Origin: Cellulosimicrobium funkei
Lineage (GTDB): Bacteria > Actinomycetota > Actinomycetes > Actinomycetales > Cellulomonadaceae
NCBI RefSeq assembly: GCF_001019615.1
Contig: NZ_JNBQ01000008.1
Coordinates: forward strand, 1 to 64,000
Reading direction: 5' to 3'
Length of the DNA stretch: 64,000 bases
The notes under the pieces are model-generated. The model had not been told where the DNA came from. It saw nothing but the letters and a program-made list of their open reading frames with translations, and did no database searches. The translations under genes were made by a program, and so were the position numbers. Below, piece after piece: positions 44,164 through 53,300 of this stretch. Numbering within the stretch: position 1 is the first letter of the stretch; each line of letters begins with the position of its first letter.

Positions 44164-45159
44164 GTGAAGAAGCTGCTCAACGATCCCCAGGACGCCGTGA
44201 CGGAGTCCCTCGAGGGCTTCGGCCAGGCGCACGCGGACCTCGTCGAGGTGCACGTCGCGCCGCCCTACGTGTCGCGTGCCGGGGGCCCTGTCCCCGGGAA
44301 GGTCGGACTGGTGTCGGGCGGCGGCTCGGGGCACGAGCCGCTGCACGCGGGCTTCGTCGGCCTCGGCATGCTCGACGCCGCGGTCCCCGGCGCGGTCTTC
44401 ACCTCGCCGACGCCGGACCAGATCGTCCCGGCGATCCTCGGCGCCGACTCGGGCGCGGGCGTCCTCGCGATCGTCAAGAACTACACGGGCGACGTCCTGA
44501 ACTTCGAGACGGCGGTCGAGCTCGTCGAGGCGGAGGGCACGCAGGTCACGAGCATCCTCGTCAACGACGACGTCGCGGTCGAGGACTCGCTCTACACCGC
44601 CGGCCGCCGCGGCGTCGCGGGCACGGTCGCGGTCGAGAAGATCGCGGGCGCCGCGGCCGAGCGCGGCGACGACCTCGGAGCGGTGACGGAGATCGCGGGT
44701 CGCGTCGTCGCGAACGTGCGCTCGATGGGCGTCGCGCTCACCGCCTGCACGGTTCCGCACGTCGGCAAGCCGAGCTTCGACCTGGGCGACGACGAGGTCG
44801 AGATCGGGATCGGCATCCACGGCGAGCCCGGACGCCACCGCATCCCGCTCGCGTCGGCCGACGAGATCACGCAGCGGCTCGTCGACCCGGTGGCGGACGA
44901 CCTGGGGCTCGCCGACGGCGAGGACGTGTTGCTGTTCGTTAACGGAATGGGCGGTACGCCGCTGTCCGAGCTGTACGTCGTCTATCGTCAGGCGAGGAGG
45001 CTGCTCGAGGGGCGCGGCGTACGGGTGACGCGCTCGCTCGTCGGCAACTACGTCACGTCGCTGGAGATGCAGGGTGCGTCGGTCACCGTGCTGCGCCTGG
45101 ACGACGAGCTCACCGCCCTGTGGGACGCTCCCGTCCACACGGCTGCGCTGCGCTGGTGA
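44164..45159 (+). CDS. dhaK: Dihydroxyacetone kinase subunit DhaK (PTS-dependent)
   Basis: A 331-residue subunit that binds dihydroxyacetone covalently. The substrate hemiaminal His is H219 in GIGIHGEPG. The SGGGSGHEPLHAGFVG region (51-66) forms the active site. The subunit has no ATP site of its own; phosphate comes from DhaL-ADP, recharged by DhaM. GTG at 44164 has GGAGG about eight bases upstream. First gene of dhaKLM, which feeds glycerol or dihydroxyacetone into glycolysis. Confidence 0.95.
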   Translation: MKKLLNDPQDAVTESLEGFGQAHADLVEVHVAPPYVSRAGGPVPGKVGLVSGGGSGHEPLHAGFVGLGMLDAAVPGAVFTSPTPDQIVPAILGADSGAGVLAIVKNYTGDVLNFETAVELVEAEGTQVTSILVNDDVAVEDSLYTAGRRGVAGTVAVEKIAGAAAERGDDLGAVTEIAGRVVANVRSMGVALTACTVPHVGKPSFDLGDDEVEIGIGIHGEPGRHRIPLASADEITQRLVDPVADDLGLADGEDVLLFVNGMGGTPLSELYVVYRQARRLLEGRGVRVTRSLVGNYVTSLEMQGASVTVLRLDDELTALWDAPVHTAALRW

Positions 45160-45228
45160 GGCGGTGCCCTTTCGTGCAGTCTCCGAGAGCCGGCGGACCG
45201 CCGGCTCGACGGCGAGGAGAGGTGGGGC

Positions 45229-45873
45229 ATGACGCTGGACGTGGCCTGGGCGGACCGGTGGACGCGGCTGAGCGCGGAGCGCATCGCGGCGGCACGGGAC
45301 GAGCTGACCGAGCTGGACCGCCAGATCGGTGACGGCGACCACGGCGAGAACCTCGACAGAGGGTTCCGTGCGGTGGCGGTCAAGCTCGACGGGGCGGCCG
45401 CGGGGGAGCAGCCGCCGGGCCAGATCGGCGACGTGCTCAAGCTCGTGGCCACGACGCTCATGTCGTCCGTCGGCGGGGCCTCGGGGCCGCTCTACGGCAC
45501 CGCCTACCTGCGTGCCGCGAAGGTGACGGGCCTCGCCGAGCTCGACGCGCACGGCGTCGTCGCGCTCCTGGAGGGCGCGCTGGAGGGCATCACCGCACGC
45601 GGGAAGGCCCAGGTCGGCGAGAAGACGATGGTGGACGCGTGGCAGCCCGCGGTCGACGCCGCCGAGGCGGCCGCCGACGCCGGGGCGTCGACCGCCGACG
45701 TGCTCGCCGCGGCGGCGCAGGCTGCGCGCGCGGGCGCCGAGGCGACGATCCCGCTCGTCGCGACCAAGGGCCGCGCGAGCTATCTCGGGGAGCGCAGCGC
45801 CGGGCACCAGGACCCGGGGGCGACCTCGACCGCGATCCTCCTCGAGGCCGCGCGCGACGCGGCGACCGCGTGA
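45229..45873 (+). CDS. dhaL: Dihydroxyacetone kinase subunit DhaL (ADP-binding)
   Basis: A 214-residue all-helical nucleotide subunit. The Mg-ADP ligands DGDHGENLDRG are near 35-45 and SSVGGASGPLYG near 78-89; the closing ATKGRASYLGERSAGHQDPGA is also characteristic. DhaL keeps a bound ADP that is re-phosphorylated by DhaM, and hands the phosphate to dihydroxyacetone on DhaK. It begins 69 bases after dhaK and overlaps dhaM as GTGA. Confidence 0.95.
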   Translation: MTLDVAWADRWTRLSAERIAAARDELTELDRQIGDGDHGENLDRGFRAVAVKLDGAAAGEQPPGQIGDVLKLVATTLMSSVGGASGPLYGTAYLRAAKVTGLAELDAHGVVALLEGALEGITARGKAQVGEKTMVDAWQPAVDAAEAAADAGASTADVLAAAAQAARAGAEATIPLVATKGRASYLGERSAGHQDPGATSTAILLEAARDAATA

Positions 45874-46607
45874 GCGGCGCTGCCGCGCCGGTCGGGGCGC
45901 GGGCGCGCGTGGCGCTGGTCCTCGTCTCGCACTCGCAGCGGCTCGCGCAGGGTGCGGTCGAGCTCTCCGCGCAGATGGCGCCCGGCGTGCTCCTGCTCGC
46001 CGCGGGCGGGACCGACGACGGCGGGCTCGGCACGAGCTACGACCGGGTGTCGGCCGCGGTCGAGGAGGCGCTCGGCGTCGCGGACGGCGTGGTCGTTCTC
46101 GCCGACCTCGGCTCGGCCGTCATGACGGTCGAGTCCGTCCTCGACATGGAGGACGGGTACGACGGCAAGGTCCAGCTCGCCGACGCCCCGTTCGTCGAGG
46201 GCGCCGTCGCGGCGGCGGTGACCGCCCACGGCGGCGGCGACGTCTCCGAGGTGCTCGCGTCCGCGGAGCACGCGGGCGGGACGTTCGCGGTCACGGCCGG
46301 AGGGCCCGAGGACGACGAGCCCGCCGCCGAGGCCGCAGCCTCCACGGACGGGGGCGCGCGCGCCGTCGTCACGCTGCGCAACCCGCTCGGGCTCCACGCG
46401 CGTCCCGCGGCGGTGCTGGCCCGCCTCGTCGCGGGCTTCGACGCGAGCGTCGCCATCGACGGCGTCAACGGGGCGAGCGTGCTCGAGCTGATGAAGCTCG
46501 GCGCGACCGGCGGCCAGGAGCTCACCGTGACGGGGGAGGGGACCCAGGCCGCCGACGCGGTGGCCGCGGTCGTGGCGGCCGTGGAGGGCGGGTTCGGCGA
46601 GGTCTGA
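45870..46607 (+). CDS. dhaM: Phosphotransferase DhaM (EIIA-Man and HPr domains)
   Basis: A 245-residue fusion. Residues 12-140 are a mannose-type EIIA domain with the phospho-His at H21 (LVSHSQ). After an acidic linker, residues 163-245 form an HPr domain with H176 in NPLGLHARPAAV. There is no EI-like domain, so a separate enzyme I must supply phosphate. This two-domain form is intermediate between short DhaM and the three-domain E. coli form. GTG overlaps the dhaL stop. Confidence 0.93.
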   Translation: MSGAAAPVGARARVALVLVSHSQRLAQGAVELSAQMAPGVLLLAAGGTDDGGLGTSYDRVSAAVEEALGVADGVVVLADLGSAVMTVESVLDMEDGYDGKVQLADAPFVEGAVAAAVTAHGGGDVSEVLASAEHAGGTFAVTAGGPEDDEPAAEAAASTDGGARAVVTLRNPLGLHARPAAVLARLVAGFDASVAIDGVNGASVLELMKLGATGGQELTVTGEGTQAADAVAAVVAAVEGGFGEV

Positions 46608-46638
46608 CCGACGCCCGTGTGACGGCGATCACGCGCAA

Positions 46639-46670
46639 TTGCAGTTGATGCAAAATTGCACAGGATGCAA
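46639..46670. promoter_or_regulatory. Tandem operator upstream of the TetR gene
   Basis: Two copies of TTGCA-N5-TGCAA lie at 46639-46653 and 46656-46670, with 17 bases between their centres and the second ending two bases before the regulator ATG. The stretch is markedly AT-rich for this genome. The arrangement fits two TetR dimers side by side and predicts autoregulation plus control of the downstream efflux gene. Confidence 0.75.
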
Positions 46671-46672
46671 GA

Positions 46673-47371
46673 ATGGTCCTCGTGCCCACCACTCTCCCCG
46701 ACGTGCCCGCTCGCCCCTCGTTGGCCGAGCGGGCCGCGGCATGTCTGGCGCCGTCTCCCGGCGGCCTGCGCGAGCGCAAGAAGCGCGCCCGGCGCGAGGC
46801 GCTCGTCGAGGCGGCGCAGACGCTCGTGCTGGAGCGCGGCTTCGACGCGGTGACTGTCGAGGACATCTGCGCCGAGGTCGGGGTCTCGCCGCGCACGTTC
46901 TTCAACTACTTCCCGTCGAAGGACGACGCCGTGCTCGGCCTCGAGGACCTCGCCGTGCGACCCGAGATCGTCGCGGTCTTCGTCGGGGGCGGTCCCACGG
47001 GGGCGCTGCTCGACGACCTCGAGGTCGTCGTGGCCGACGTGCTCGCGCAGCAGGTCGTCACGCCCGAGCGCATGGCGCGCACGCTCGAGCTCGTCCAGCG
47101 CGAGCCGCACCTCGTCACCCGGCACGTCGCCTGGGTCGAGGGACACCGCGCCGAGCTCGTCGACATGTTCCTCGCACGCCGCGCCGTGCGGCCCTTCGTC
47201 CCCGACCCCGAGCTCCTGGCCCTCGTGGTCATGAGCCTGCTGCGCGCCAGCACGCTCGAGTGGCAGCAGCACGACCGCGAGGGCGAGCCGGTCGACCACC
47301 TGCCGACCGTCGTCGGGCAGCTCCGGGCGCTGCTCCAGGACTCGCGCGCCCCCGATCCCGCGGCTCGCTAG
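46673..47371 (+). CDS. TetR family transcriptional regulator
   Basis: A 232-residue repressor. The helix-turn-helix is at about residues 35-85 (RREALVEAAQTLVLERGFDAVTVEDICAEVGVSPRTFFNYFPSK). The C-terminal ligand domain is variable and resembles the MftR-like group of regulators. ATG at 46673 or GTG at 46682 are both possible starts. Two palindromes directly upstream are the likely binding sites. The MFS exporter follows after 92 bases, so this is a repressor-pump pair; the inducing drug is unknown. Confidence 0.88.
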   Translation: MVLVPTTLPDVPARPSLAERAAACLAPSPGGLRERKKRARREALVEAAQTLVLERGFDAVTVEDICAEVGVSPRTFFNYFPSKDDAVLGLEDLAVRPEIVAVFVGGGPTGALLDDLEVVVADVLAQQVVTPERMARTLELVQREPHLVTRHVAWVEGHRAELVDMFLARRAVRPFVPDPELLALVVMSLLRASTLEWQQHDREGEPVDHLPTVVGQLRALLQDSRAPDPAAR

Positions 47372-47463
47372 CCGCCGGTCGCCCCGCTCCACCCTCCCCA
47401 CCACCCGACGACGGGCCGCGCCCGTCGGCGCGCCCCCGCCCGTCCTGACCGAACCGGATCCTC

Positions 47464-49194
47464 ATGGCCTCCTCCACCGCTGCACCGCCCGTCGACGGCG
47501 GCAAGCCTCTCGTCGTGCTCACCCCGCGCACCGTGTGGGTGATCTTCGGCGCGCTCATGGCGTCGATGTTCCTGTCCTCGCTCGACCAGTCGATCGTCGG
47601 TACCGCGATGCCGACGATCGTCGGCGAGCTCCACGGCGTCGAGCACCAGGGCTGGGTCATCACGGCCTACATCCTGGCGATCGCGATCGTCATGCCTCTC
47701 TACGGCAAGTTCGGCGACCTCTGGGGTCGTCGGTGGCCGTTCCTCGTCGCGATCGGGCTCTTCACGATCGCGTCGGCGGGCGCGGGCTTCGCGCAGTCGT
47801 TCCCCGAGCTCGTCGCCTGGCGCGGCGTGCAGGGCCTCGGCGGCGGCGGCCTGATGATCCTGTCGCAGGCGATCATCGCCGACATCGTGCCCGCCAAGGA
47901 CCGCGGCAAGTACATGGGCCCGATGGGCGCCCTGTTCGGCATCGCGGCCGTGATCGGCCCGCTCCTCGGCGGCTGGTTCACCGAGGGCCCGGGCTGGCGC
48001 TGGGCGTTCTGGATCAACGTCCCGATCGGCGTCGCGGCGTTCGTCGTCGCGTGGGTCGCGCTCAAGCTCCCGTCGCACCGCTCCGGCCGCAAGATCGACG
48101 TCGCCGGCATCTTCTTCCTCGTCGTGGCCACGTCCGGCATCGTGCTCGTCACGAGCTGGGAGTCGCTGACCAGCTCGCGCGGCTACGACTGGTCCGACCC
48201 GTGGCTCCTCGGCCTCGTGGCCGCCGTGGTCGTCTCGGTCGCCGCGTTCGTCGTGGTGGAGAACCGCGCCGAGGAGCCGCTGCTCCCGCTGCACCTGTTC
48301 AAGAACCGGACGTTCACGATCGCGACCCTCATCGGCCTCGTGCTCGGCATGGGCATGTTCTCGGCGCTCGCCTTCCTGCCGACGTTCCTCCAGATGTCCA
48401 CCGGCGCGGGGGTCACCGAGTCCGGGTTCCTCATGCTCCCGATGATGGTCGGCGTCATGCTCACGGCGATCGGGTCGGGTATCGCGATCACGAAGACCGG
48501 CCGCTACAAGATCTACCCGGTGCTGGGCCTCGCGATCACCGCTGCCGGCATGATGTGGCTCACGCGCATCACGGGCGACATGTCGATGTGGCTCTTCGGC
48601 GCGATGATCTTCGTCATGGGCGCCGGCATGGGCCTCGTCATGCAGACGATCGTCCTCGCGGTGCAGAACTCGGTCGACCCGCACGAGATCGGGACGGCGA
48701 CGAGCGCGAACAACTTCTTCCGCGAGATCGGCGCGGCCGTCGGCACGGCGCTGTTCAGCACCATCTTCACGTCGCGCCTCGCCGACAACCTCGAGGGCGT
48801 CTTCGCGGGGCTGCCCGCCGGCTCCGCGCCCGCCGGGGCCGAGGGGTCGTCGCTCACGCCCGAGATGGTGCAGCAGCTCCCCGAGCCGATCCACACCGGC
48901 GTCGTCGACGCGTTCACCGACGCGCTCGCCCCCGCCTTCTGGTACCTCGTCCCGCTCGTGCTCGTCGGGTTCGTCCTCGCGCTCTTCCTGCGCGAGGTCA
49001 AGCTCTCCGACGTCGCCGGGATGGTCGCGCGCGGCGAGGCCGTCGCGGACCACGGCGACCTCGTCGAGGACGCCCCGGCGCAGGGCGCGGACGGCACGGA
49101 GGACGACGTGGTCGTCGTGACCGCGGGCGGCGGTCCCGGCACCGGCGACGACCGGCCGGAGGGCCGGGAGCGCGACGGCGCGCCGGTATCCTGA
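47464..49194 (+). CDS. MFS drug exporter, DHA2 family (14 membrane segments)
   Basis: A 576-residue proton-drug antiporter with about 14 hydrophobic segments. The family motifs are LDQSIVGTAMPTIVGEL (motif D1), GKFGDLWGRRWPFL (motif A) and WRGVQGLGGGGLMILSQAIIADIVP (motif B and C area). The last 70 residues are an acidic cytosolic tail. Probably confers efflux of hydrophobic or cationic compounds under control of the upstream TetR protein. Its stop overlaps the -10 box of the next gene. Confidence 0.92.
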   Translation: MASSTAAPPVDGGKPLVVLTPRTVWVIFGALMASMFLSSLDQSIVGTAMPTIVGELHGVEHQGWVITAYILAIAIVMPLYGKFGDLWGRRWPFLVAIGLFTIASAGAGFAQSFPELVAWRGVQGLGGGGLMILSQAIIADIVPAKDRGKYMGPMGALFGIAAVIGPLLGGWFTEGPGWRWAFWINVPIGVAAFVVAWVALKLPSHRSGRKIDVAGIFFLVVATSGIVLVTSWESLTSSRGYDWSDPWLLGLVAAVVVSVAAFVVVENRAEEPLLPLHLFKNRTFTIATLIGLVLGMGMFSALAFLPTFLQMSTGAGVTESGFLMLPMMVGVMLTAIGSGIAITKTGRYKIYPVLGLAITAAGMMWLTRITGDMSMWLFGAMIFVMGAGMGLVMQTIVLAVQNSVDPHEIGTATSANNFFREIGAAVGTALFSTIFTSRLADNLEGVFAGLPAGSAPAGAEGSSLTPEMVQQLPEPIHTGVVDAFTDALAPAFWYLVPLVLVGFVLALFLREVKLSDVAGMVARGEAVADHGDLVEDAPAQGADGTEDDVVVVTAGGGPGTGDDRPEGRERDGAPVS

Positions 49195-49198
49195 CCGG

Positions 49199-49693
49199 GT
49201 GAGCACCTCGCCGTCGCAGCCCGCCGCGCAGCCGTCCCGCCACGGCCGCGCGGCGGGCCCGGTGCGCCCGTCCCCGGGCGACCGCATCAAGCCGAAGAAG
49301 CCCGCGAAGGTCCAGTTCGCGTCGACCACGCTGCTGCTCGAGGCCTTCCTCGTGGTGTTCGCCACGCTCGTCGCCTACGGGCTGCGCGACGTGCCCTACT
49401 CGCGGGGGCCGCTCGAGCTGCCGAGCGCGACGTCGATCTGGCTCGTGGGCGGCGTCCTCGCCGTCGTGCTCGTGGTCCTCTCCCGCATGGTCGGCACGCC
49501 GGGCGGCTACGTCGCCGGGTCGGTCGTCCAGGTGCCGGTCCTGGCCTTCGGGCTCGTGGTGCCCATGATGTTCGTCGTCGGCGGCCTCTTCGTCGTGCTG
49601 TGGGTCGTCTCGATCCGGCTCGGCGGGCGCATCGACCGCGAGCGCGCGGCGTACGACGCCGAGCACCCCGAGACCGCTCCCAACGCCGACTGA
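49199..49693 (+). CDS. DUF4233 membrane protein
   Basis: A 164-residue protein with a Pro-rich cytosolic start and about four hydrophobic segments; FASTTLLLEAFLVVFATLVAYGL opens the first. DUF4233 genes usually lie between folC and ndk in Actinobacteria. Here ndk follows, but folC is 5.2 kb away. TATCCT at 49187-49192 ends six bases before the GTG, indicating a leaderless start inside the end of the MFS gene. Function unknown. Confidence 0.87.
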   Translation: MSTSPSQPAAQPSRHGRAAGPVRPSPGDRIKPKKPAKVQFASTTLLLEAFLVVFATLVAYGLRDVPYSRGPLELPSATSIWLVGGVLAVVLVVLSRMVGTPGGYVAGSVVQVPVLAFGLVVPMMFVVGGLFVVLWVVSIRLGGRIDRERAAYDAEHPETAPNAD

Positions 49694-49769
49694 GGCGAGG
49701 CGCGCCCGCGCCCTCGCGCGGGTGGTCACGGCGTCCCGCACGCCGGTGCGGCCGGTAGGCTCGGCGACC

Positions 49770-50222
49770 ATGACCGACGTCGCACCTGCACTGACCGAGA
49801 CCATCGAGCGCACCCTCATCCTCGTCAAGCCCGACGGCGTCCGCCGCGGCCTGTCCGGCGAGGTCCTGCGCCGGGTCGAGGCCAAGGGCTACACGCTCGC
49901 CGCCGTGCGTCTGCTCGACGCGACGCCCGAGCTGCTCGCGGCGCACTACGCCGAGCACGAGGGCAAGCCGTTCTACCAGCCGCTCGTCGACTTCATGCTG
50001 TCGGGCAAGGTGCTCGCGGTCGTCGCCGAGGGTCAGGGCGTCATCCCCGGCTTCCGCTCCCTCGCGGGCGCGACGAACCCGACCGAGGCGCTCCCCGGCA
50101 CCATCCGCGGCGACCTCGGCCGCGACTGGGGCCTCAAGGTCCAGCAGAACCTCGTCCACGGTTCCGACTCGCCCGAGTCCGCCGCGCGCGAGATCGCGCT
50201 CTGGTTCCCCGAGCTCGGCTGA
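49770..50222 (+). CDS. ndk: Nucleoside diphosphate kinase
   Basis: A 150-residue enzyme that transfers the gamma phosphate of ATP to other NDPs through phospho-His130 (NLVHGSDSPESA). The start ERTLILVKPDGVRRGLSGEVLRR and the loop NPTEALPGTIRGDLG are standard. TAGGCT lies eight bases before the ATG, so the message is probably leaderless. It is 150 residues with a ten-residue N-terminal extension. Confidence 0.96.
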   Translation: MTDVAPALTETIERTLILVKPDGVRRGLSGEVLRRVEAKGYTLAAVRLLDATPELLAAHYAEHEGKPFYQPLVDFMLSGKVLAVVAEGQGVIPGFRSLAGATNPTEALPGTIRGDLGRDWGLKVQQNLVHGSDSPESAAREIALWFPELG

Positions 50223-50242
50223 CGCACCGGCACGCAGCACCG

Positions 50243-50277
50243 CGCCCCGTCTCGGCCGCACCGGCCGGGGCGGGGCG
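50243..50277 (+). terminator. Weak candidate terminator after ndk
   Basis: CGCCCCG (50243-50249) pairs with CGGGGCG (50271-50277), and an inner CGGCCG pair lies in the 21-base loop. The stem is short for this genome, so confidence is modest. Confidence 0.4.
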
Positions 50278-50367
50278 TCTCGCGTCCGGGCACCCCCGGC
50301 GACGGCGCCCGGCCGCGCGGGGCGCAGATCCGCGGGTTCGTCGGGGGCCGCCACTAGGCTCGGGTCC

Positions 50368-53300
50368 GTGCACCTCAAGACCCTGACGCTGCGCGGCTTC
50401 AAGTCGTTCGCGTCCGCGACGACGCTGAGCTTCGAGCCCGGGGTCACGTGCGTCGTCGGGCCGAACGGCTCGGGCAAGTCCAACGTCGTGGACGCGCTCG
50501 CGTGGGTCATGGGGGAGCAGGGCGCCAAGACCCTGCGCGGCGGCAAGATGGAGGACGTCATCTTCGCCGGCACGGCGGGGCGCCCGCCGCTCGGCCGTGC
50601 CGAGGTCTCCCTGACGATCGACAACACCGACGGCGCGCTGCCGATCGACTACACCGAGGTGACGATCTCCCGCACGCTGTTCCGCAGCGGCGGCTCCGAG
50701 TACGCGATCAACGGCTCCGCGTGCCGCCTGCTCGACATCCAGGACCTCCTCTCGGACTCCGGCCTCGGCCGGGAGATGCACGTGATCGTCGGGCAGGGAC
50801 AGCTCGACGCCGTCCTGCGCGCGACGCCCGAGGACCGGCGCGGCTTCGTCGAGGAGGCCGCCGGCGTCCTCAAGCACCGCAAGCGCAAGGAGAAGGCGCT
50901 CCGCAAGCTCGACGCGATGCAGGCCAACCTCACCCGGCTCGCCGACCTCACGACCGAGATCCGTCGCCAGCTCGGCCCGCTGGGCCGCCAGGCCGAGATC
51001 GCCCGCAAGGCCGCGACGATCCAGGCCGACCTGCGCGACGCGAAGGCTCGCCTGCTCGCGGACGACCTCGCCCAGCTCACCGCCACCCTGGAGCAGGAGA
51101 TCGCCGACGAGGCGGCGCTGCGCACCCAGCAGGCGGACGTCGAGCGCGCGCTCGCCACGGCGCGCGACGGGCTCGGCCGGCTCGAGCGCGAGGCGGCCGA
51201 GGCTGCGCCCGCGCTCGGTGCCGCGACCGACGTGTGGTTCCGGCTCTCGTCCCTGCGCGAGCGCCTGCGCGGCACGCAGACGCTCGCGGAGGAGCGGGTC
51301 CGTCTGCTCGGTCGCCCGGAGCCTGCCCAGCGCGGCGAGGACCCCGACGAGCTCGAGGCCCAGGCGGAGCGGGTGCGCGCGACCGAGGCCGAGCTCGAGG
51401 CCGAGGTCGCGCGCGCACGGGACGCGCTCGCGGCGGCCGTCGCGGACCGTGAGGACGTCGAGCGGTCGGCGGGCGAGGCCGAGCGCGCGGTCGCGACCCT
51501 GCTCCGCGGTGCCGCCGACCGCCGGGAGGGCCTCGCGCGTCTCGCGGGCCAGGTCGCCGCGCAACGCACCCGGGTCGAGGCCGCGGAGGCGGAGATCGGG
51601 CGGCTCCGCGAGTCGCTGGCGGAGGCCGAGCTCCGGGGCACCCAGGCGCGCACCGACTTCGCGGTGCTGGAGACCCAGGTGGTCGGGGCCGAGGAGGGCG
51701 AGGAAGGTCTCGACGCCGAGCACGAGGCCGCGGCCGACGAGGTCGAGCGGACGACGACCGTCGTGCGGGAGCTGGAGGACGAGGCCTCTGCGGCAGATCA
51801 GGAGCGCGCCACGTGGAGCGCGCGGATCGAGGCGCTCGAGCTGAGCCTCGACCGCAAGGACGGCGCCGGTGCGCTGCTCGCCGCCGACGGCGTCGGCGTG
51901 GTGGGATCGCTCGCGGCGCTGCTGGGCGTCGAGGCCGGGTACGAGGACGCGGTCGCCGCGGCGCTGGGGCCGGCCGCGGACGCCGTCGCCGTCGAGTCGG
52001 TCGACGCCGCCGTCGACGCGCTGCGCTACCTGCGCACCGAGGACGCCGGCCGGGCCGGGCTCGTCGTCGCGGTCGACGCGGCGCAGGGGAGCGGGCGCGA
52101 CGCGGCCGCCCTGCCGGACGGCGCGCGCTGGGCCGTCGACGTCGTGACGGCGGGCGGGGGCGTGGGTCACGCCGTGCGCGCCCTGCTCACGGACGTCGCC
52201 GTCGTCGACGACCTCGCGCAGGCACGCGCCCTGGTGGCGCGGCACCCCGGCGTCGCGGTCGTGACGCGCGGGGGTGACCTCCTGGCGGCGACGCGCGCGT
52301 GGGGCGGGTCGGCGTCGGCGCCGAGCGTGCTGCACCTGCAGTCGGCGCTCGACGAGGCTCGCACCGCGCACGCCGACGCGACCGGCCGCGCCGAGCGCGC
52401 CCGGTTCGCCCTCGTGGGCGCGCGCGAGGCCGCGCAGGAGGCGCGGGCGCGCTACGAGGACACGCTCGACCGGCTCAACGAGTCGGACGCGCAGCTCGCC
52501 GCGGTCGCGGAGCAGCTCGGGCACCTGGGGGCGACGGCACGCTCGGCGGCCGCGGAGGCCGAGCGGGTCCGCGCCTCGCTCGCGCGCGCGTCGCAGGGCG
52601 TCGACGACGCGCGCGAGGCGCTCGCGGGTCTCGTGGAGCGGCTCGACGCGGCGGAGGCGGCGCCGGAGCAGTCGGAGGAGGCCGTCGCCGAGGCGTCGGC
52701 GGAGCGCGACCGCCTCCTGGCCCTCGCCTCGGCGGCGCGCACCACGGAGACCGAGGCGCGCCTCGCGCTGCGGACGAGCGAGGAGCGCGCGCGGGCCGTG
52801 GCCGGCCGCGCGCAGTCGCTGGCCCGGGCCGCCGCGACGGAGCGCGAGGCGCGCGACCGGGCGGCGCGGCGGGAGGCCGCGCGGGTGCGGCAGGCAGAGC
52901 GCGCCTCGACGGTGCGCGACGGCGCCGTGCGTGCCCTGGGCGCGGTCGACCGCTCGCTCGCGCGTGCAGGGGCCGAGCGCGAGGCCGCCGAGGCCGCGCG
53001 CGCCGAGCGTGACGCCGCGGTGACGGCGGCCCGGCGCGAGGTCGACGACCTCGCCTCCCGGCTCCGGGAGCTGACCGACGTCGCGCACCGCGACGAGGTC
53101 GCGCGGGCGCAGCAGCAGCTGCGGATCGAGCAGCTCCAGGCGCGCAGCGTCGATGAGCTCGGCCTCGACCCCGCCGTCCTCGTCGAGGAGCTCGGGCCGC
53201 ACCGTGAGGTCCCGGTCGCGTCCGACGACGACGCGCCGCGCACGGTGCCCTACGACCGCGCGACCCAGGAGAAGCGGCTGCGCGCCGCCGAGCGCGACCT

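Noticed and set aside
44043-49198. A mobile element carrying dhaKLM and the efflux pair
   Set aside because: There is no integrase, transposase, direct repeat or tRNA end, so only a possible insertion is reported.
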